Assembly (NCBI GenBank): GCA_949825025.1
Contig: OX463787.1
Coordinates: 2,170,001 to 2,234,000, forward strand
DNA: 64,000 nucleotides
Origin: Siphlonurus alternatus
Lineage: Eukaryota > Arthropoda > Insecta > Ephemeroptera > Siphlonuridae
Direction of reading: 5' to 3'
Shown: piece after piece, positions 34,256 to 46,798 of the stretch
Layout of the letters: each line of letters starts with the position of its first letter
How positions within the stretch are numbered: position 1 is the stretch's first letter
Program-made: the position numbers and the translations under genes
Notes under the pieces: model-generated
What the model saw: only the letters and a program-made list of their open reading frames with translations
What the model was told of the DNA's origin: nothing
Databases searched by the model: none

Positions 34256-34334
34256 GGCCTCCCCACGGCCTTGCCTTTGTCGTCTGTTCTCTCACAACTC
34301 TACGGTGGCCTTCCCTCCCTCTTATCAACGTAAA

Positions 34335-34560
34335 TATGTTGAAATTTATTTAAAATTCCCTTCTCGGAAATAACCGGAAGTTAAAGATTTTTGGATTTCC
34401 TATTCAAATTTCAGCATTGAATTTCACACATAAGTCATTACTTGTACTGCAAACCATTCTGTAAAGTTTCAAAACAGAATTAAAAAATAGAATTACTACA
34501 AACTTGACATTTCCGATTTCTTCCGGAAGGAATGTTATATTAATTCAACTGTTTTAACGT
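34335..34560. mobile_element. Family-i element, diverged
   Basis: GAAATTTATTTAAAATTCCC with GGAAATAACCGGAAG at the left and TTTCTTCCGGAAGGAATG with TTAATTCAACTG at the right. Confidence 0.6.
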
Positions 34561-34779
34561 ATTATTACGTCCGCTTGCACTAACATGCATGTCTGGTGAG
34601 GGTGCAGCAGCTGGAGGGGGAGTACCAGATGTTATTGCAGAAATATTGTAATGTCAGCAGAATCATTCTTCATGCAAACGGTCATGGGTTATTTGGAATA
34701 TTGTTCTCGGTTCTCTCTCTCCTCTTTTTCGATATATTTATAGACACTTTTTTTTAGAAATATAATTTTTTAAGGTTTT

Positions 34780-35130
34780 GTTTATTAATTTTTTTTATTT
34801 TAAATCATTTGGCTTGTACAGAGACAAAAATAGATCAAGTCAAAATCTTAACTAAAATTAATGCAAGGACAAAACACAACCTACCTATTAAAATTATTTA
34901 TCAATTAACAATTAAAATAGTAAATAAACTAACTTGATAAAATATTTTCTGGCAATTTACTACTAAAAAAAGACTAACTGAAAACTCCTTATTAATTAAA
35001 ATTTTCTTTTGCATGTTTTTAAAAAAGAATTGAGATTCGTAATATTTGTATATAAGACTATTTGGTAGAAAATCATAAATTTTGGCTGATATACATAGAA
35101 CTATATTTTCCATAAATCCAGAATTGTGAA
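34780..35130 (-). mobile_element. LINE 3'-end fragment, same family as 388-1407
   Basis: The minus-strand frame at 34901-35113 and just upstream reads SAKIYDFLPNSL and KKILINKEFS. These match TAKFYEFLPACL and KNVLINKEFY at the end of the 388-1407 RT. Only the last 55-60 codons and a short 3' tail remain. Confidence 0.75.
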
Positions 35131-35321
35131 CAACTATTGCAACTTTATTTTTTACTTTTTTTTTAATACTTGAAGAATAAGGAAATAATAATTATTACAG
35201 TTTAAATTGCTATAGCAAAGGTTAAAAATATATTTACAATAAAATTAATTATTTTTTATTATTTATATATAGGTTGTAATTTTCTTTCAGTTGCATGCAA
35301 TTACTGCAAGTGTATATTAAC

Positions 35322-35652
35322 GATTAATCTCAGTTACTGCCGGAGTCAAAGAATATTTCCCTGCAAACGAATCGAATGAAATAAATTTTAAAAAATCGAG
35401 AATATTTTAAAACTTAATCGCTTATGGTTTGAGCAAATTCAGTCTTGCAGTTTTCTTACAACAGCTCCATTTCCGGTTTTCGTCCATAAGGCCAATGTTA
35501 AACTTCTACCTCAGTTCTCACAAAACTGATGAGACAGATTCGCTTCAAAATTTGTATGCCACCTATTGATGGTGAGTTCTAAAAGTCCCCTGCAAGTCTT
35601 GTTGCATTCAGGCGGTACGATTGCGAGATCTCAACCTACTGAGATTCATCGT
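35322..35652 (-). mobile_element. Family-a repeat, inverted
   Basis: It runs from CTCAGTTACTGCCGGAGTC to GAGATCTCAACCTACTGAGA, with ACAGCTCCATTTCCGG and CACCTATTGATGGTGAG inside. Confidence 0.75.
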
Positions 35653-36760
35653 TAATAAAAATTAATCCAATAAATAATTTCTATACTTTTTGTAATTAAA
35701 TTGAATTTATTGATGTATTGACTTCGGGTCTCTGAATATATACTTTTTGTATAGAAAAATTATTATAAAAATACAAGACGAAATAGTATAAATTAAATTT
35801 TATGCATGATTACAAAAATATAAAAAATACGTTAGATTATAAAATCAAATATAATTAATTTAAAAAGTAATGGATCATGAATTTGACTTAAAATATTTTC
35901 GATAAAACTGGCACTTCAAAAAATGGCTAAATATCATTACATTACCGTAAATTAATGTTACGAAAAATACACACATGTATTATTTGAGTCACATATACCT
36001 AAATTTACGATTAAACTTTTTAATCCGTTACAGTAACTGATAAGTATTATACGAGATAAGCTTCATATATAATTAATGTTAAGAGGAAATTTTCATTAAT
36101 ATTGAAAATTTCATACATTAAAATTTATTAAAAAATGTTTACGTAATATATTTTAAAAAATAAACTATAATTAAATCAAACCTTTTGGGTGCCTCTTTTA
36201 TTTTTAGATTTTTTTTTAGATATACAAAATTCTTGAATGAAAAACAATGAAAATATACTTAATTTGCATATAGAACTAATTACTACAGATTTCTAAAATT
36301 AAATGTACTTACTAAAATATAATTTAGAAAATTATTAAAACAATTATAGTAAAATTTAAAAATTATGAATAACATAGACATACATTATTTGAGATAAAAG
36401 AATGTCATATCTCATTCATAACTATTTAATATTTTGATTCCTTGCAAATTTGCAATGTAGACTGCATATTATATATTAATTTTCAGAGAAATTAATTCAT
36501 ATATAAATTATATTTTAGTATGCATAACAACTGATACAATAATCTTCTATATTTTATATTAGTAATATTTATGTAATTTTGTATGATTTTAATGTATGCA
36601 AATAATCATGATGTAATCTTATTAGCGAAAGCTATCAACAAATAAATATTTCATGAAAATAAAAAAAATAGTATATGCTGAAAAATATGTATTGTATGCT
36701 GACTTGTCTTTATGTAAGATTAATAAAATTTTGAATTTGAATTTGAATTTAGTAAAAATT
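35653..36760. other. AT-rich DNA ending in a (TTTGAA)n tail
   Basis: There is no gene. Near 36715-36755 the string AATTTTGAATTTGAATTTGA is typical of the 3' tail of a LINE copy, but no coding sequence precedes it. Confidence 0.4.
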
Positions 36761-36984
36761 CTATAATTATTAAAATTGAAGTTTCAAATTACTACTCATA
36801 GATGGCTCTAGTGTAGAAATTTTGAGGTGCGCTTAGTTTGATGACGTCACATCATGACCTCTAGCAAGTGACCTTGAAACACCAACCACGAGACCAAGGT
36901 CATTCAAAAATAAAGGTAATACAAACTAAAAACCATCAACTACATGTCCATTCCTTGATTTATTTTATTTACCTTAGAAGAAAA

Positions 36985-37205
36985 ATTACGTCTTCAACTC
37001 ATCCTTTAAACGTCTAAACCTAATCTTTTTACCTCTAGAACACATCTTATTTCCTTTTCACTCAAAGTGAGGATGAAATGATAACAATATTTCTAACATT
37101 TTATACTGAAAAATATGTAATCTCGTTTTTTTCCTCTAAATTGTGCAAAATAAGAGAAATTTAGAGGAGAGGAAAATGTAAAATTTATTTCAACTCTGGA
37201 TTCTA
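36985..37205 (-). mobile_element. Family-g element, inverted
   Basis: TTACGTCTTCAACTCATCC, ACACATCTTATTTCC, CAAAGTGAGGATGAAATG and AAAATTTATTTCAACTC are the inverse of the 11.2 kb copy. Confidence 0.7.
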
Positions 37206-37624
37206 ATGTTTTTTTCTCACTTACTGTAGTTCCAGTTTTCACCACCTAGATGGGGTTATTCCAAAGTTACCTTTGTAAGGTATGGTCTCTAGCTCACTCT
37301 TCTTTTGTTATACCAACATAATCACTCATTCCTATAGACAACATAAAAAAGTTTGGTAAAAAATATGAACTAGAAAAAAAATGCGTTTTTTTTTTACTTC
37401 AAGGATAAATTTTTCATAAATATTTTTAAAATTAAGCATAATTTGGAGCTGTTGAAATTCAATCCTGAGAATTAAAAAAATATTTATAATAAGTGCATAA
37501 TAAATAATAGAATACTGTATATCAATTATTGCATGCAATGTGAAAAACTGATGAATTTAATTTATAATATAAAATTACCAAGAGGATGAATAAATTGCTT
37601 TGAGATTGTTATAATGCTAATAGA

Positions 37625-37932
37625 GTATTGTCCTCAATTTTTTTTATTGCAGAAATGAATAGAGGGTGCAAAGTTATGCTACCATGATTTTTTTCAGATT
37701 TTTTTGAGACCTGCATGGAACTATTTTTAAAAAATTATTGAAAGTCCTTTTTGTGACGTCACGCGTCCTATCTTTTTCAGGAGTGGCGACTCGTGACGTC
37801 ACGAAAAGGACTTTCTATATTTTTTTAAAAAATAGTTCCCGGGCTCTAAAAAATCTAAAAAAAATCAGGGTAGCATAACTTTGCACCCTCTATCCATTTC
37901 TGTAATAAAAAAAATTTGAGGACAATACTCCA
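37625..37932. mobile_element. Family-c foldback with a GTGACGTCACG core
   Basis: Ends: TGTCCTCAATTTTTTTTATTG and AAAATTTGAGGACAATACTCC. The core has two TGACGTCA sites (near 37753 and 37794) in place of the GACGCCTCC core of other copies. Confidence 0.75.
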
Positions 37933-38074
37933 TTTCTAATTCTAAGTCATACAAAACAGAACTTTATAGCTTTATGCATTGTGGAAGAACTATATGTTAT
38001 AGAGTTATGTGCTAATGTATAATGTGCTAATGTCACTTAATTTCTATTATTACAAAAAATTGAATCTTTAAAAT

Positions 38075-38548
38075 TAGGTTGCTGCATGCCATTTTTTTAG
38101 TAGTTCAATTGAAAGAGGAGGTTGAGAAATGCACCTATGAATTTTATGTGATTTTTTTTTAGTACTGCATCATACCTAAAATAGAGATGATAAGAGGTCA
38201 CGTGACCTGGAGGCTTTGTCCGCAACGCCTATAACGTCATTACATTCTTTGGTTCAACTATATAATGCTTGTAAACAACCGCGTTGCTATGGAAACAAAT
38301 AATAATTTTTAATAAATAAGCAACAATGCAATAATTGTTTATATGTGTTATATAGAAAAACCAAAGAATGTAATGACGTCATAGGCGTTTCGGAAGGCAC
38401 CTTCAGGTCACGTGACCTCTTATCATCTCCATTTTAGGTATGATGCAGTACTAAAAAAAATCGCATAAAATTCATATGTGCATTTCTCAACCTCCTCTTT
38501 CGATTGAGCTACTAAAAAAATGGCATGCAGCAACCTAATTTCTGCATT
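38075..38548. mobile_element. Long foldback, family s
   Basis: The arms start AAATTAGGTTGCTGCATGCC and end GGCATGCAGCAACCTAATTT. The arms carry GGTCACGTGACC and GACGTCAT and fold around an AT-rich loop near 38290-38340. A second copy is at 53367-53834. Confidence 0.8.
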
Positions 38549-38769
38549 CAGTATACCTTTTCATTTATTTGCACATAACATCTTATTGCAAAAAACTTTT
38601 CAATAAAAATCAATAAAATCCAGTTTGTAATTAAGGTCCACTTTCAACACTATGTTTATTACAAATAAGCCTTCCCGACTAACTTGCACTGCAGATTGTC
38701 CATTGTATTTAAGGTCTACTTTTATCACTATATCACTATAAAACGATCCTTGTTGACTAACTTGCATTG

Positions 38770-39060
38770 AGACAATGGACAACGTGTCATACATGAAAAA
38801 TTTTCATTGCAGAAATGAATAAAGGATGCAAAGTTATGCAACTCAGATTTTTTTTTTAGATTTTTTAGAGCCGGGAAATATTGGTAAAAAAAAAATACTG
38901 AAAGCCGTAGACATTAATTTTAATAAAAAAAAGAATAGGGCCTAAAAATGGGTCCCCTAGCTACTTCTTAACTTCTAAAAATCTAGAAAAAAAAATCAAA
39001 ATAACTTTGCAAACTTTATGCATTGTTATTGCAGTAACAAATTTTTAGTTCGATTTTAAC
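38770..39060. mobile_element. Family-c-like element, diverged
   Basis: The left end is CAATGGACAACGTGTCATAC and TTTCATTGCAGAAATGAATA. The right half is decayed. Confidence 0.6.
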
Positions 39061-39089
39061 TCTCAGCACAATCCAGTTTATAATTAGTT

Positions 39090-39270
39090 AAGGTCCACTT
39101 TCAACGTTAAATCAGTACAAAATGACCCCACTTGACTTGATTGCAATGAAGCAGTGTAATTTAAGGTCCACTTTCAACGTTAAATCAATACAAAAGGAGC
39201 CATCCCGACACGTCAAGTTGCATTGCGGTTGCAAGCAGGTCGTCAGACAAGAAGTACCGGTGGCTTTATG
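39090..39270 (+). repeat. Short direct duplication (AAGGTCCACTTTCAACGTTAA)
   Basis: AAGGTCCACTTTCAACGTTA appears near 39090 and 39166, with related strings inverted near 38632-38720 (AGGTCCACTTTCAACACTA). Confidence 0.5.
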
Positions 39271-39380
39271 ACGCGGAAATGCTGCGACTGCTCAGACTGC
39301 AATTCTAATTGTTTCCTCAGCAAACTTGTTGGTTGCGTGCGAACCACAGCGACCTTGCTGTGCTACAATGACTTTTTAAA

Positions 39381-39480
39381 TAATGGAGGCTTCAAGTGTT
39401 CTCCGGCGGAATTTTTTTTTTTCCATAAGCCTCCATGTTAAAAAAAATTTAAATAATTTGAAACCATCTTCATACCCATT
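39381..39480 (+). mobile_element. Family-j fragment
   Basis: AATGGAGGCTTCAAGTGTTC and CCATAAGCCTCCATGTTA, then truncated. Confidence 0.6.
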
Positions 39481-39580
39481 TTTTTTAATAATGACTTTTT
39501 AAAACTATTATTCATATCAAAAAAATTCAATTCGTACGTATATTTTTATTTTTTTATGAATTCGTATGTTTTATTATATA

Positions 39581-39582
39581 AG

Positions 39583-39661
<79 letters not shown>

Positions 39662-39664
39662 ATA
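39581..39664. repeat. (AAAT)n microsatellite
   Basis: About 21 uninterrupted AAAT units. Confidence 0.97.
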
Positions 39665-40429
39665 TTATTTTTTTTTCAAATGAATATCAAAGTGTGCATG
39701 GTTTTGGAAACGTATATAATAATGAACTTGTTTTAAAATTAAACTGGACGAACTTCTCTGATATAGAAAGTTAAAAAAATGTACTCTCTTAATGCATTAA
39801 TTGACATTTAACTGTAATACAGTATAAATATACACAATTATATAAATAATATCTCGCGTTTACATAAAAAATCGTTTCTACAAATAAATAAATAAATTCG
39901 TAAATTAATTGATGAATTAATTAATTAATTTATGATTGTATAGTACAGACACCAGATGCAAAGCGCTTTCTTTAAAGATAAAAAATTACATAATATTTAA
40001 GTAATAAATAATAAAATAATATATTATTTTCAGTGTTTATAAATGAGAAAAAAGGCTCGTTTTTAATGTTTTTATGTTATATACGGCAACATCAATATTT
40101 CTCTCAATTTTTTTTAATTTTCTGTAACACAAAAATAATATTACAATTACAAACTACCTCAGATGTTATACAGTTGGTACAGATACACATCACGTTATTA
40201 TAATAATAATACAAAGGTATGTGATATGACCTTGCTCAGGTGACGTAAGCCTCAGGATTGTAGTCGCAGTGAAAGGTGAAATATACCTGATCATCGATCA
40301 TAACAAGTGGAATATAAACGCATGTAACTCGTGTTAATTTTCAGCTTTTATAATAAAAATATATTAGGTCTGTTCGTAAACACATAATCAAATGAGAATC
40401 AAGAATAAAAATTTCCGTATTATTATTTT

Positions 40430-40715
40430 CATCTTACCAAAACCACAATTCGGTACTTCTACTCACTAAATTTGAAAACCCGAATTTTCCAAAACCCTAA
40501 TTTGGGCATTTCGCTTATAGCTCTTCCAAAACGGAGGCGGCCACGGCCTTGCAATCCATCGATCCTACATTTGCCTGCAACTGAGGGAAACTTTAGCCAG
40601 GATGGACGCTAGAGCTGTTTTTTTTTGTCAATAAACCGGAAGTGTAATGGCCCAAAACCAGGGGAACAACATGGTGGAAAAGCGCAACCCCCTGGGTGGG
40701 AGACATGAGTTATGC
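40430..40715 (-). mobile_element. 5S-type SINE, body and 3' part
   Basis: TTCGGTACTTCTACTCACTAA, GGCCTTGCAATCCATCG, GAGGGAAACTTTAGCC, AATAAACCGGAAGTG and CCAGGGGAACAACATGG are the inverse of the 30.2 kb element. A poly-T insertion lies at 40617. Confidence 0.75.
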
Positions 40716-40921
40716 TATGAGGAAGAGCATTATTTATTTTTTTTTCATTCCCCCTCCCCCCCTTATGTTACCTGCAGGGTTATACTTTATAATAATCGGG
40801 TATACGCGCTCCTTTCTGGTATATGAGAACAGTTTCCTAATTTCTGATTGGCCCCAAAGAGATAGTTGATATTTTCGCGGCTTCTCATTGATTGGTTCAT
40901 CATTTTCATCCAAAAAATTAA

Positions 40922-41322
40922 CATTAAGGTAGAGATAACGTCAAACAGCTGTTCGACGTAATCCCCTTTGATTAACATGTAAACCTTAGCAAATTGACAA
41001 AAATTCTGAAATTTTTTTGAGAGGCAGATATTAGTGCCTAAAAGCCATAGAAAAAGTTTCAAAAACATTTAACGAGCCGATTTTTTTAAATTAATTTTTT
41101 AGTTTGGCTCTCCATGGGAAAGCCCTATGCTGAAAATTAAAAAAATTAATTAAAAAAAATCGGCTCGTTAAATCGTTTTGAAATTTTTTCTATGGCTTTT
41201 AGGCACTAATATCTGCCTCTCAAAAAAATTTCAGAATTTTTGTCAATTTGCTAAGGTTTACATGTTAATCAAAGGGCATTAGCATTACGTCGATCAGCTG
41301 TTCGGCGTTATCTCTACCTTAA
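40922..41322. mobile_element. TTAA-flanked foldback, family b
   Basis: It runs from TTAAGGTAGAGATAACGTCA to GCGTTATCTCTACCTTAA. It is nearly identical to 19024-19428, so the two moved or were copied recently. Confidence 0.8.
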
Positions 41323-41744
41323 CTGTAAAAAAAAAATACAAAGCACATAAAATAAAAATTACAGAAATTTCATTCGCAAAAATGTATAACATTTCCTAAA
41401 ATAGAGGTACTATGTTTTTTTTTTTTTTGTTTTTTTATTTCAAGTACTATTTATTATTATTATTTTCGCCAGCACATCGTTTATGCACAGTACTGTACTA
41501 ATCCCACAGACATAACTAGGACAAAAACTCTGCTTCAAATTTACTCAAATACAGAAGGGTGCAGACAATACATTTTACAATCAATTAAAATTATCTTTTC
41601 ACAAATTGTCAGGACGTTCACCAATTGTCTCGCTTCGACTCTTTTCGCTATCGCCACACTTCCCAATTTTTTTAACATTAAAATATTTTGACATTGCATG
41701 CAACAGTAGACGTATAACAAAAATCAGTATAGGAAGGTCAATGT

Positions 41745-42115
41745 TAAAAAATGTACTATATTGGCGTCATAAAGTTAGTGCGAACCTGGTGGTAACTGCT
41801 GGAACTACGTGCATCTGGCGAGGATTGCTGTATATGATTGATATTGTAAAATCACGTAAATGCTCTGTCAGCAGCCACAGCATAATTTTACAGAAATTAC
41901 AACACCATAATTAGTTGTCTAATACTTTCGGACAAATATAAAAGAAATATTTCAACTTCTTAAGTGATTTCTTTCCTAGAAATTTGATAATTATTGTGAT
42001 TCTCCCCATGCTATAGGTATTGCCGTATCCTCGATGCAAAGAGCAAAATTTTCAGACGTCAGCGCCATCTCTTGGTCCTTTATGTCCTCTATAGTGTGTT
42101 ATTGGTCCTGTGTCA
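41745..42115 (-). repeat. Inverted copy of the 18.48-18.96 kb repeat
   Basis: GGCGTCATAAAGTTAGTGCG, TGGTGGTAACTGCTGGAAC, CAGCCACAGCATAATTTTAC, GTATTGCCGTATCCTCG and AGCGCCATCTCTTGGTCC match 18.48-18.96 kb in reverse. Both copies sit beside a family-b foldback, so a larger segment may have been duplicated. Confidence 0.7.
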
Positions 42116-42227
42116 CTAACGTAAAATTCATAATTTAACCACCTATATTTATTTTAGCATAGTACAGGCCTATAGCATCTTTTTCTTCTAATTCCAAAAT
42201 CTTAAAAAATTATATTAGGGCTTGATC

Positions 42228-42500
42228 TCAGTTGATTGAGATCTCGAAATAAATGCTACAAGATTTGCAGAGAACTTAAAAGTCTTAGAACTCACCATCA
42301 TTGCAGTATTAGGTGGCATGTAAATCAGTTTTGAGAAAACTGAGGTAGAAGTTTAACATTGGCCTTACGGATGGAAACCGGAAATGGAGCTATTGTGAGG
42401 AAACCGTCCCCTTGAATCTGCTCAAACCATAAGCGATTAAGTTTTAGATAATCCTCAATTTTTAAAATTTATTTCATTCGATTCCGTCTGACAGAAATTT
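42228..42500 (+). mobile_element. Family-a repeat
   Basis: It runs from CTCAGTTGATTGAGATCTCG, through GGAAATGGAGCTATTGTGAG, to near TTCCTCTAACTCGC. The right end is lost. Confidence 0.7.
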
Positions 42501-42659
42501 CCTCTAACTCGCTTTTTTCCCCGAAATTATATGACATAAAAATACTATATTTAAATTTGATTTATTTTATTAAATTAAGTAAAGATATAATAATTATACA
42601 CTTGGTTTATATGCTAGTCCGTGCATTATACCCCATCTCAGCGTTGCCTACTTGCCAGG

Positions 42660-43200
42660 GGCATGACGTCATCGCAATCTCTCCTAACCTCAGGGTACCA
42701 TATGACGTCACGCCAGCATTAAGACACTCAGAGTATAACGATGACGTCACAGCGAGCAAGGCAAGGTTAAGATGCTCAGGGTACGTTCCATCTAATCTCA
42801 AGGTACCACATGACGTCACGCCAACATTAAGACACTCAAGGTATAGCTATGACGTCACAGACGGTTTAGATACTCAGGGTATACGTTCCATCCAATCTCA
42901 GGGTACCACATGACGTCACGCCAACATTAAAACACTCAGGGTATAGTGATGACGTCACATCACGGTTAATACGCTCAGGGTAAATTCTCTGCAGTCTCAA
43001 GGTACCACATGACGTCACGCCAACATTAAGACACTCAGGGTATAGTGATGACGTCACATCACGGTTAAGACGCTCAGGGTACATTCCATATAATCTCAGG
43101 GTATGTTCCATCTATAATCTCAAGGTACCACATGACGTCACGCCAACATTAAGACACTCAGGGTATAGTGATGACGTCACAGCACGGTTAAGACGCTCAG
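42660..43200. repeat. Tandem array of paired TGACGTCA sites
   Basis: Eleven perfect TGACGTCA octamers start at 42664, 42703, 42742, 42811, 42850, 42911, 42950, 43010, 43049, 43133 and 43172. Within a unit the two octamers are always 39 bp apart. Units of about 99-123 bp also carry GGTACCA, AACATTAAGACACTCAGGGT and ACGGTTAAGACGCTCAGGGT. TGACGTCA is the CRE bound by CREB/ATF bZIP proteins. The array lies in the 31 kb between the two genes. Confidence 0.9.
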
Positions 43201-44574
43201 GGTATGCGAGTGACTGGTTCCTCCAAGGTCGGCTGAACGATCGCTCGGCCAGTGAACCTGAGTCTCAGGCTAGCAGAGCGCTCGGCAAGCAGCGACGGCC
43301 GTGCCTCTCTCTCCTAGCTAGCCATATCAACGTAATAATTAACTGCAGCACAGACAAGGGAAATCAGAATGGAAAAAATAATTAATTGCATGTTAAATTA
43401 ATGCAAAATTGCATAAAAGACCGTGTTTCATTGTATTATTAAGTATTACGACGTACATCTTGAATTTTAAACATGTATCCAAAAGGATGCGCTGGGATAC
43501 AACGCACACTTTATAATAAATTGTTAAAAATATTAACTTTTGAAATTAATACACTGAAATAAATTTTAATATTTTTTATGTTATAAAAAATTCAAATTGT
43601 AAATTTAATTTACCGAATCGGAAGAAAATACTTGATATTATTTAAAAGAAAAGTAAATTCTAAATAAAACCAATAACAAAAAAAAAAGAAGTTTTTTTGA
43701 ATGGTATTTACCCTTTAGGTCTGTTCGTAAACCCTGTCAATTTCTGCACCCAATCGACCTTATGCACATGCATGGACATAACGTATGCTTGGAAAATTGA
43801 CGAATAAAAAAAACATTAATTTGGAATTTGAGGGTGTACTATGGGCAGGGTTTACAAATTATTTTTTTAAAAATAAAATGTTCATCTGCAGGAGTAAAAG
43901 TCAAATTTTACCATTTTCGTATGTATAACTTAATATATGTGGATAATATTATTAATATTCAAAACTTTTATCTCTTAGGTCTATAGCTCTACAAAAATAC
44001 AATGAAACAAAAATATACCTGTGCATAATGATGAATTAATTTTTAAACGATTAATTATTTTAATTGTATCTCTTTTATTTATATAATACATAATACAATA
44101 CAGTACACATTATTCATGTATAAAGCTACTTATTCTTATAATTAAAGAAAATTTATGAATACGTATATTGTACATATGACAAAACATCGTAATTGGCATT
44201 TTCATTCACATGGAAAATATACCTGTATAGTATATATACAATACGAACATGTATACATGGTGATTATAATAAGGATTATATTAAGGCTGGTTTCCAGGTA
44301 TAACTAAATAAAGGTAAATACACTCCGCTTTGTCGTATGACCTGCACTATGCATGAGAAGAAAATCTAAGATAACTAAACATAAAAACATCTCAAACTTC
44401 GTTTATTGTATGCTACAATGATCCGGTCATACCTACAATCAAATATTTTATAATTAAAATGCAGATCATGCGTGCAAATAAAAATTTAGCTACATTATTT
44501 ATTTGGGATGAAATTTTTATATTTTGAGCGAGAGTGAGTATGGTTCATTTTTTTTTTTTAATTATTTTATTTTG
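43201..44574. other. Unique AT-rich DNA, nothing recognised
   Basis: A GC-richer patch at 43205-43320 follows the array. I see no exon. Confidence 0.4.
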
Positions 44575-44770
44575 CTTCAACTGAAGTACAGGGTACTGGC
44601 CACATTTAAGTGACTGAATTGAATTTAACCTCCCGGCTCTTCGTAGACCCTACTTTTTTTGGGTCCCTTCCAAACCGGGGCGGCCATGGTTTATAGCAAT
44701 CAATCCCACAGCATTCGCCTGGTTGTAACTGAGGAAACCATGAAAATCTCATTCAGGATGGTCGGTAATT
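44575..44770 (-). mobile_element. SINE-like repeat, second family, diverged
   Basis: AACCGGGGCGGCCATGG, ATCCCACAGCATTCGCC and ACTGAGGAAACCATGAAAA resemble, in reverse, the second SINE at 47.55 kb and the shared CTGAGGTTTCC core. Confidence 0.55.
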
Positions 44771-45146
44771 GGTGGAGAATGTCATCAATCACCTCCCGGA
44801 TGCACGAGTGGGTGTTCTTTAGAATCAATAGAACACAATGAAATTACCTCTTTAATTTTCTGGATCAAAATATAATTTTTTTTTCTCCGTGTAAAAGTAT
44901 AAACCAACAGGTGCTATAATAATATTAAATAAAATTCATCAACACTTAGAAAGCAAGATAGTGGAAGTCTTGTTCATTATCCAATGTTACATAATATGGA
45001 GAGGTAACGAGCTATAATATTATAACATTTATAACTTGCTATGCACTAGAAAGGAATCGAGTGACGTAACATAGCAAGGTCGTACGTTCTTTAACAACAA
45101 TAAAAAAGAGAAATCCCATTCATAGTTATCAAATAAATATCCCTAG

Positions 45147-45395
45147 TTGAAAAATTATACGTCTTTAACTCATCGTTTACACGTCTTTTTACCTCTAAAA
45201 CACATCTTATTTCCTCTTCGCTCATGCAAAGTAAGGATGAAATGAAGACAATATTTCTAACATTTTATGCTCAAGAAGAGACAAAAATACGTAATCTCGT
45301 CTTTTTCCTCTAAAATGGTGCAAAATAAGAGGACAAAAGACGAGAGGAGAGCTTAATAGCGAATCAAAGATGAAATTTATTTCAACTCGTTGTAA
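45147..45395 (-). mobile_element. Family-g element, inverted, near full length
   Basis: It runs from AGTTGAAAAATTATACG to GATGAAATTTATTTCAACTCG, with ACACATCTTATTTCCTCTTC and GTAATCTCGTCTTTTTCC. Confidence 0.8.
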
Positions 45396-45446
45396 TTATT
45401 TTCAAAGATGAAACTGCATTGTTTATTTCTTACATTTTTTTTTAAG

Positions 45447-45733
45447 AATGAATCTCAGTTGATTGAGATCTCATAACCAGCAACCTTGAATGCAATAAGA
45501 CTTGCAGGGGACTTTGAACTCGCCATCAGTACCTGGTATATACAAATTTTGAAGTATGGATGCATCTTATCAGTATTGTGAAAATTGAAGTAGAAATTTA
45601 ACATTGGCCTTATGGTCGGAAAATATTGAATTTCAGAGAAGTTTCAGAGTATTGTTTTTAAAATTTATTTCATCCAATTGTGTCTTAATACAAATATAAT
45701 AATATCCTTGGACTCGAAAGTAATTGAGATTTT
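45447..45733 (+). mobile_element. Family-a repeat
   Basis: It runs from ATCTCAGTTGATTGAGATC to GTAATTGAGAT, with CAATAAGACTTGCAGGGGAC inside. Confidence 0.75.
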
Positions 45734-45737
45734 AAGG

Positions 45738-46160
45738 GCATTCTTGGGTGTAGCACCGGTAGTTGGCAACACTGACGTATCTTCACCATGTTAATTTTTT
45801 ATCCTTGCTCCTCGGAGTAATTTTTATGCTAGAGCTAAGCTGATTGCTGTAGTATCAAGATAATTAGTAGCCCAAGTGCACAATTTGGCTAAATAAAGCC
45901 TGATTTAAAGAAAAGTATTTTTTAGTAATTTTTTAAATTTACATGCATTTTTCTAAAATATAAAAAAAAAAAATACTTTTCTTTAAATCAGGCTTTTTTA
46001 GCCAAATTGTGCACTTGGGCTACTAATTATCTTGATACTACAGCAATCAGCTTAGCTCTAGCATAAAAATTACTCCGAGGAGCAAGGATAAAAAATTAAC
46101 ATGGTGAAGATACGTCAGTGTTGCCAACTACCGGTGCTACACCCAATGCCCTTAATCCTT
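45738..46160. mobile_element. Near-perfect 420 bp palindrome, TTAA-flanked
   Basis: The left arm begins TTAAGGGCATTCTTGGGTGT. The right arm ends ACACCCAATGCCCTTAA. The arms of about 190 bp are almost identical and meet around a short AT-rich loop near 45940-45965. There is no coding region. TTAA borders again suggest piggyBac-type mobilisation. Confidence 0.85.
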
Positions 46161-46798
46161 AATGAAAAACCATTTTTTGCTTTTTAATAAAATTTATTTA
46201 TTTATTCATTGTACATTCAGCCTCAAGGGCTGAGGCTATTTAGGGAATTTAATCCCTCTTTAGCCATAGAATTTTACATAGTTCATGAAAATATTTGTTA
46301 TTTGAATACATGAATTATAATAAAATAAAGTTTATCTTTAATTCTTAAAATTATATTTGTAGTACATCAATTAATTACTGAAATATAAGTATTCTACAAT
46401 CAGTACAGTACATCATACATTCAGAATAAAAAATTTGATATTCCATCAATTCGTATTTAATTTAAAATGTGTATAAAAATATGATTCAACGGGAAAAAAA
46501 ATAAATACCATACCCATTTTAGAAAAATTTAGTCTATAAATGTGTAGTTAAATTTGCTTTGACAGGAAAATTATTTTAAATTATTCTTTGCATTTTTACA
46601 AATATAACCTATACTATAATACAATTAATTTACAGAATACTGCATTAAAAATTAATAAATTAAATTGATTAACGTGGTTTAACGAGTTTTAATTTAATAT
46701 TAAAATTATTTTCAGTATTGATTTAGCGATATTTTTGCTCATTCCAATTTTTTAGGGTGATATTAGGGCATTTGGTCAATTTTTTTAACAAAATATGC

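Noticed and set aside
40787..41068. Frame reading WLLGTNICLSKKFQNFCQF, also at 18933 and 19282
   Set aside because: The same peptide appears wherever a family-b foldback arm lies, on both strands. It is an arm sequence and not a gene.
42660..43200. CRISPR-like array
   Set aside because: The genome is eukaryotic. Units are long and uneven, with no spacers of constant length between identical repeats and no cas genes.
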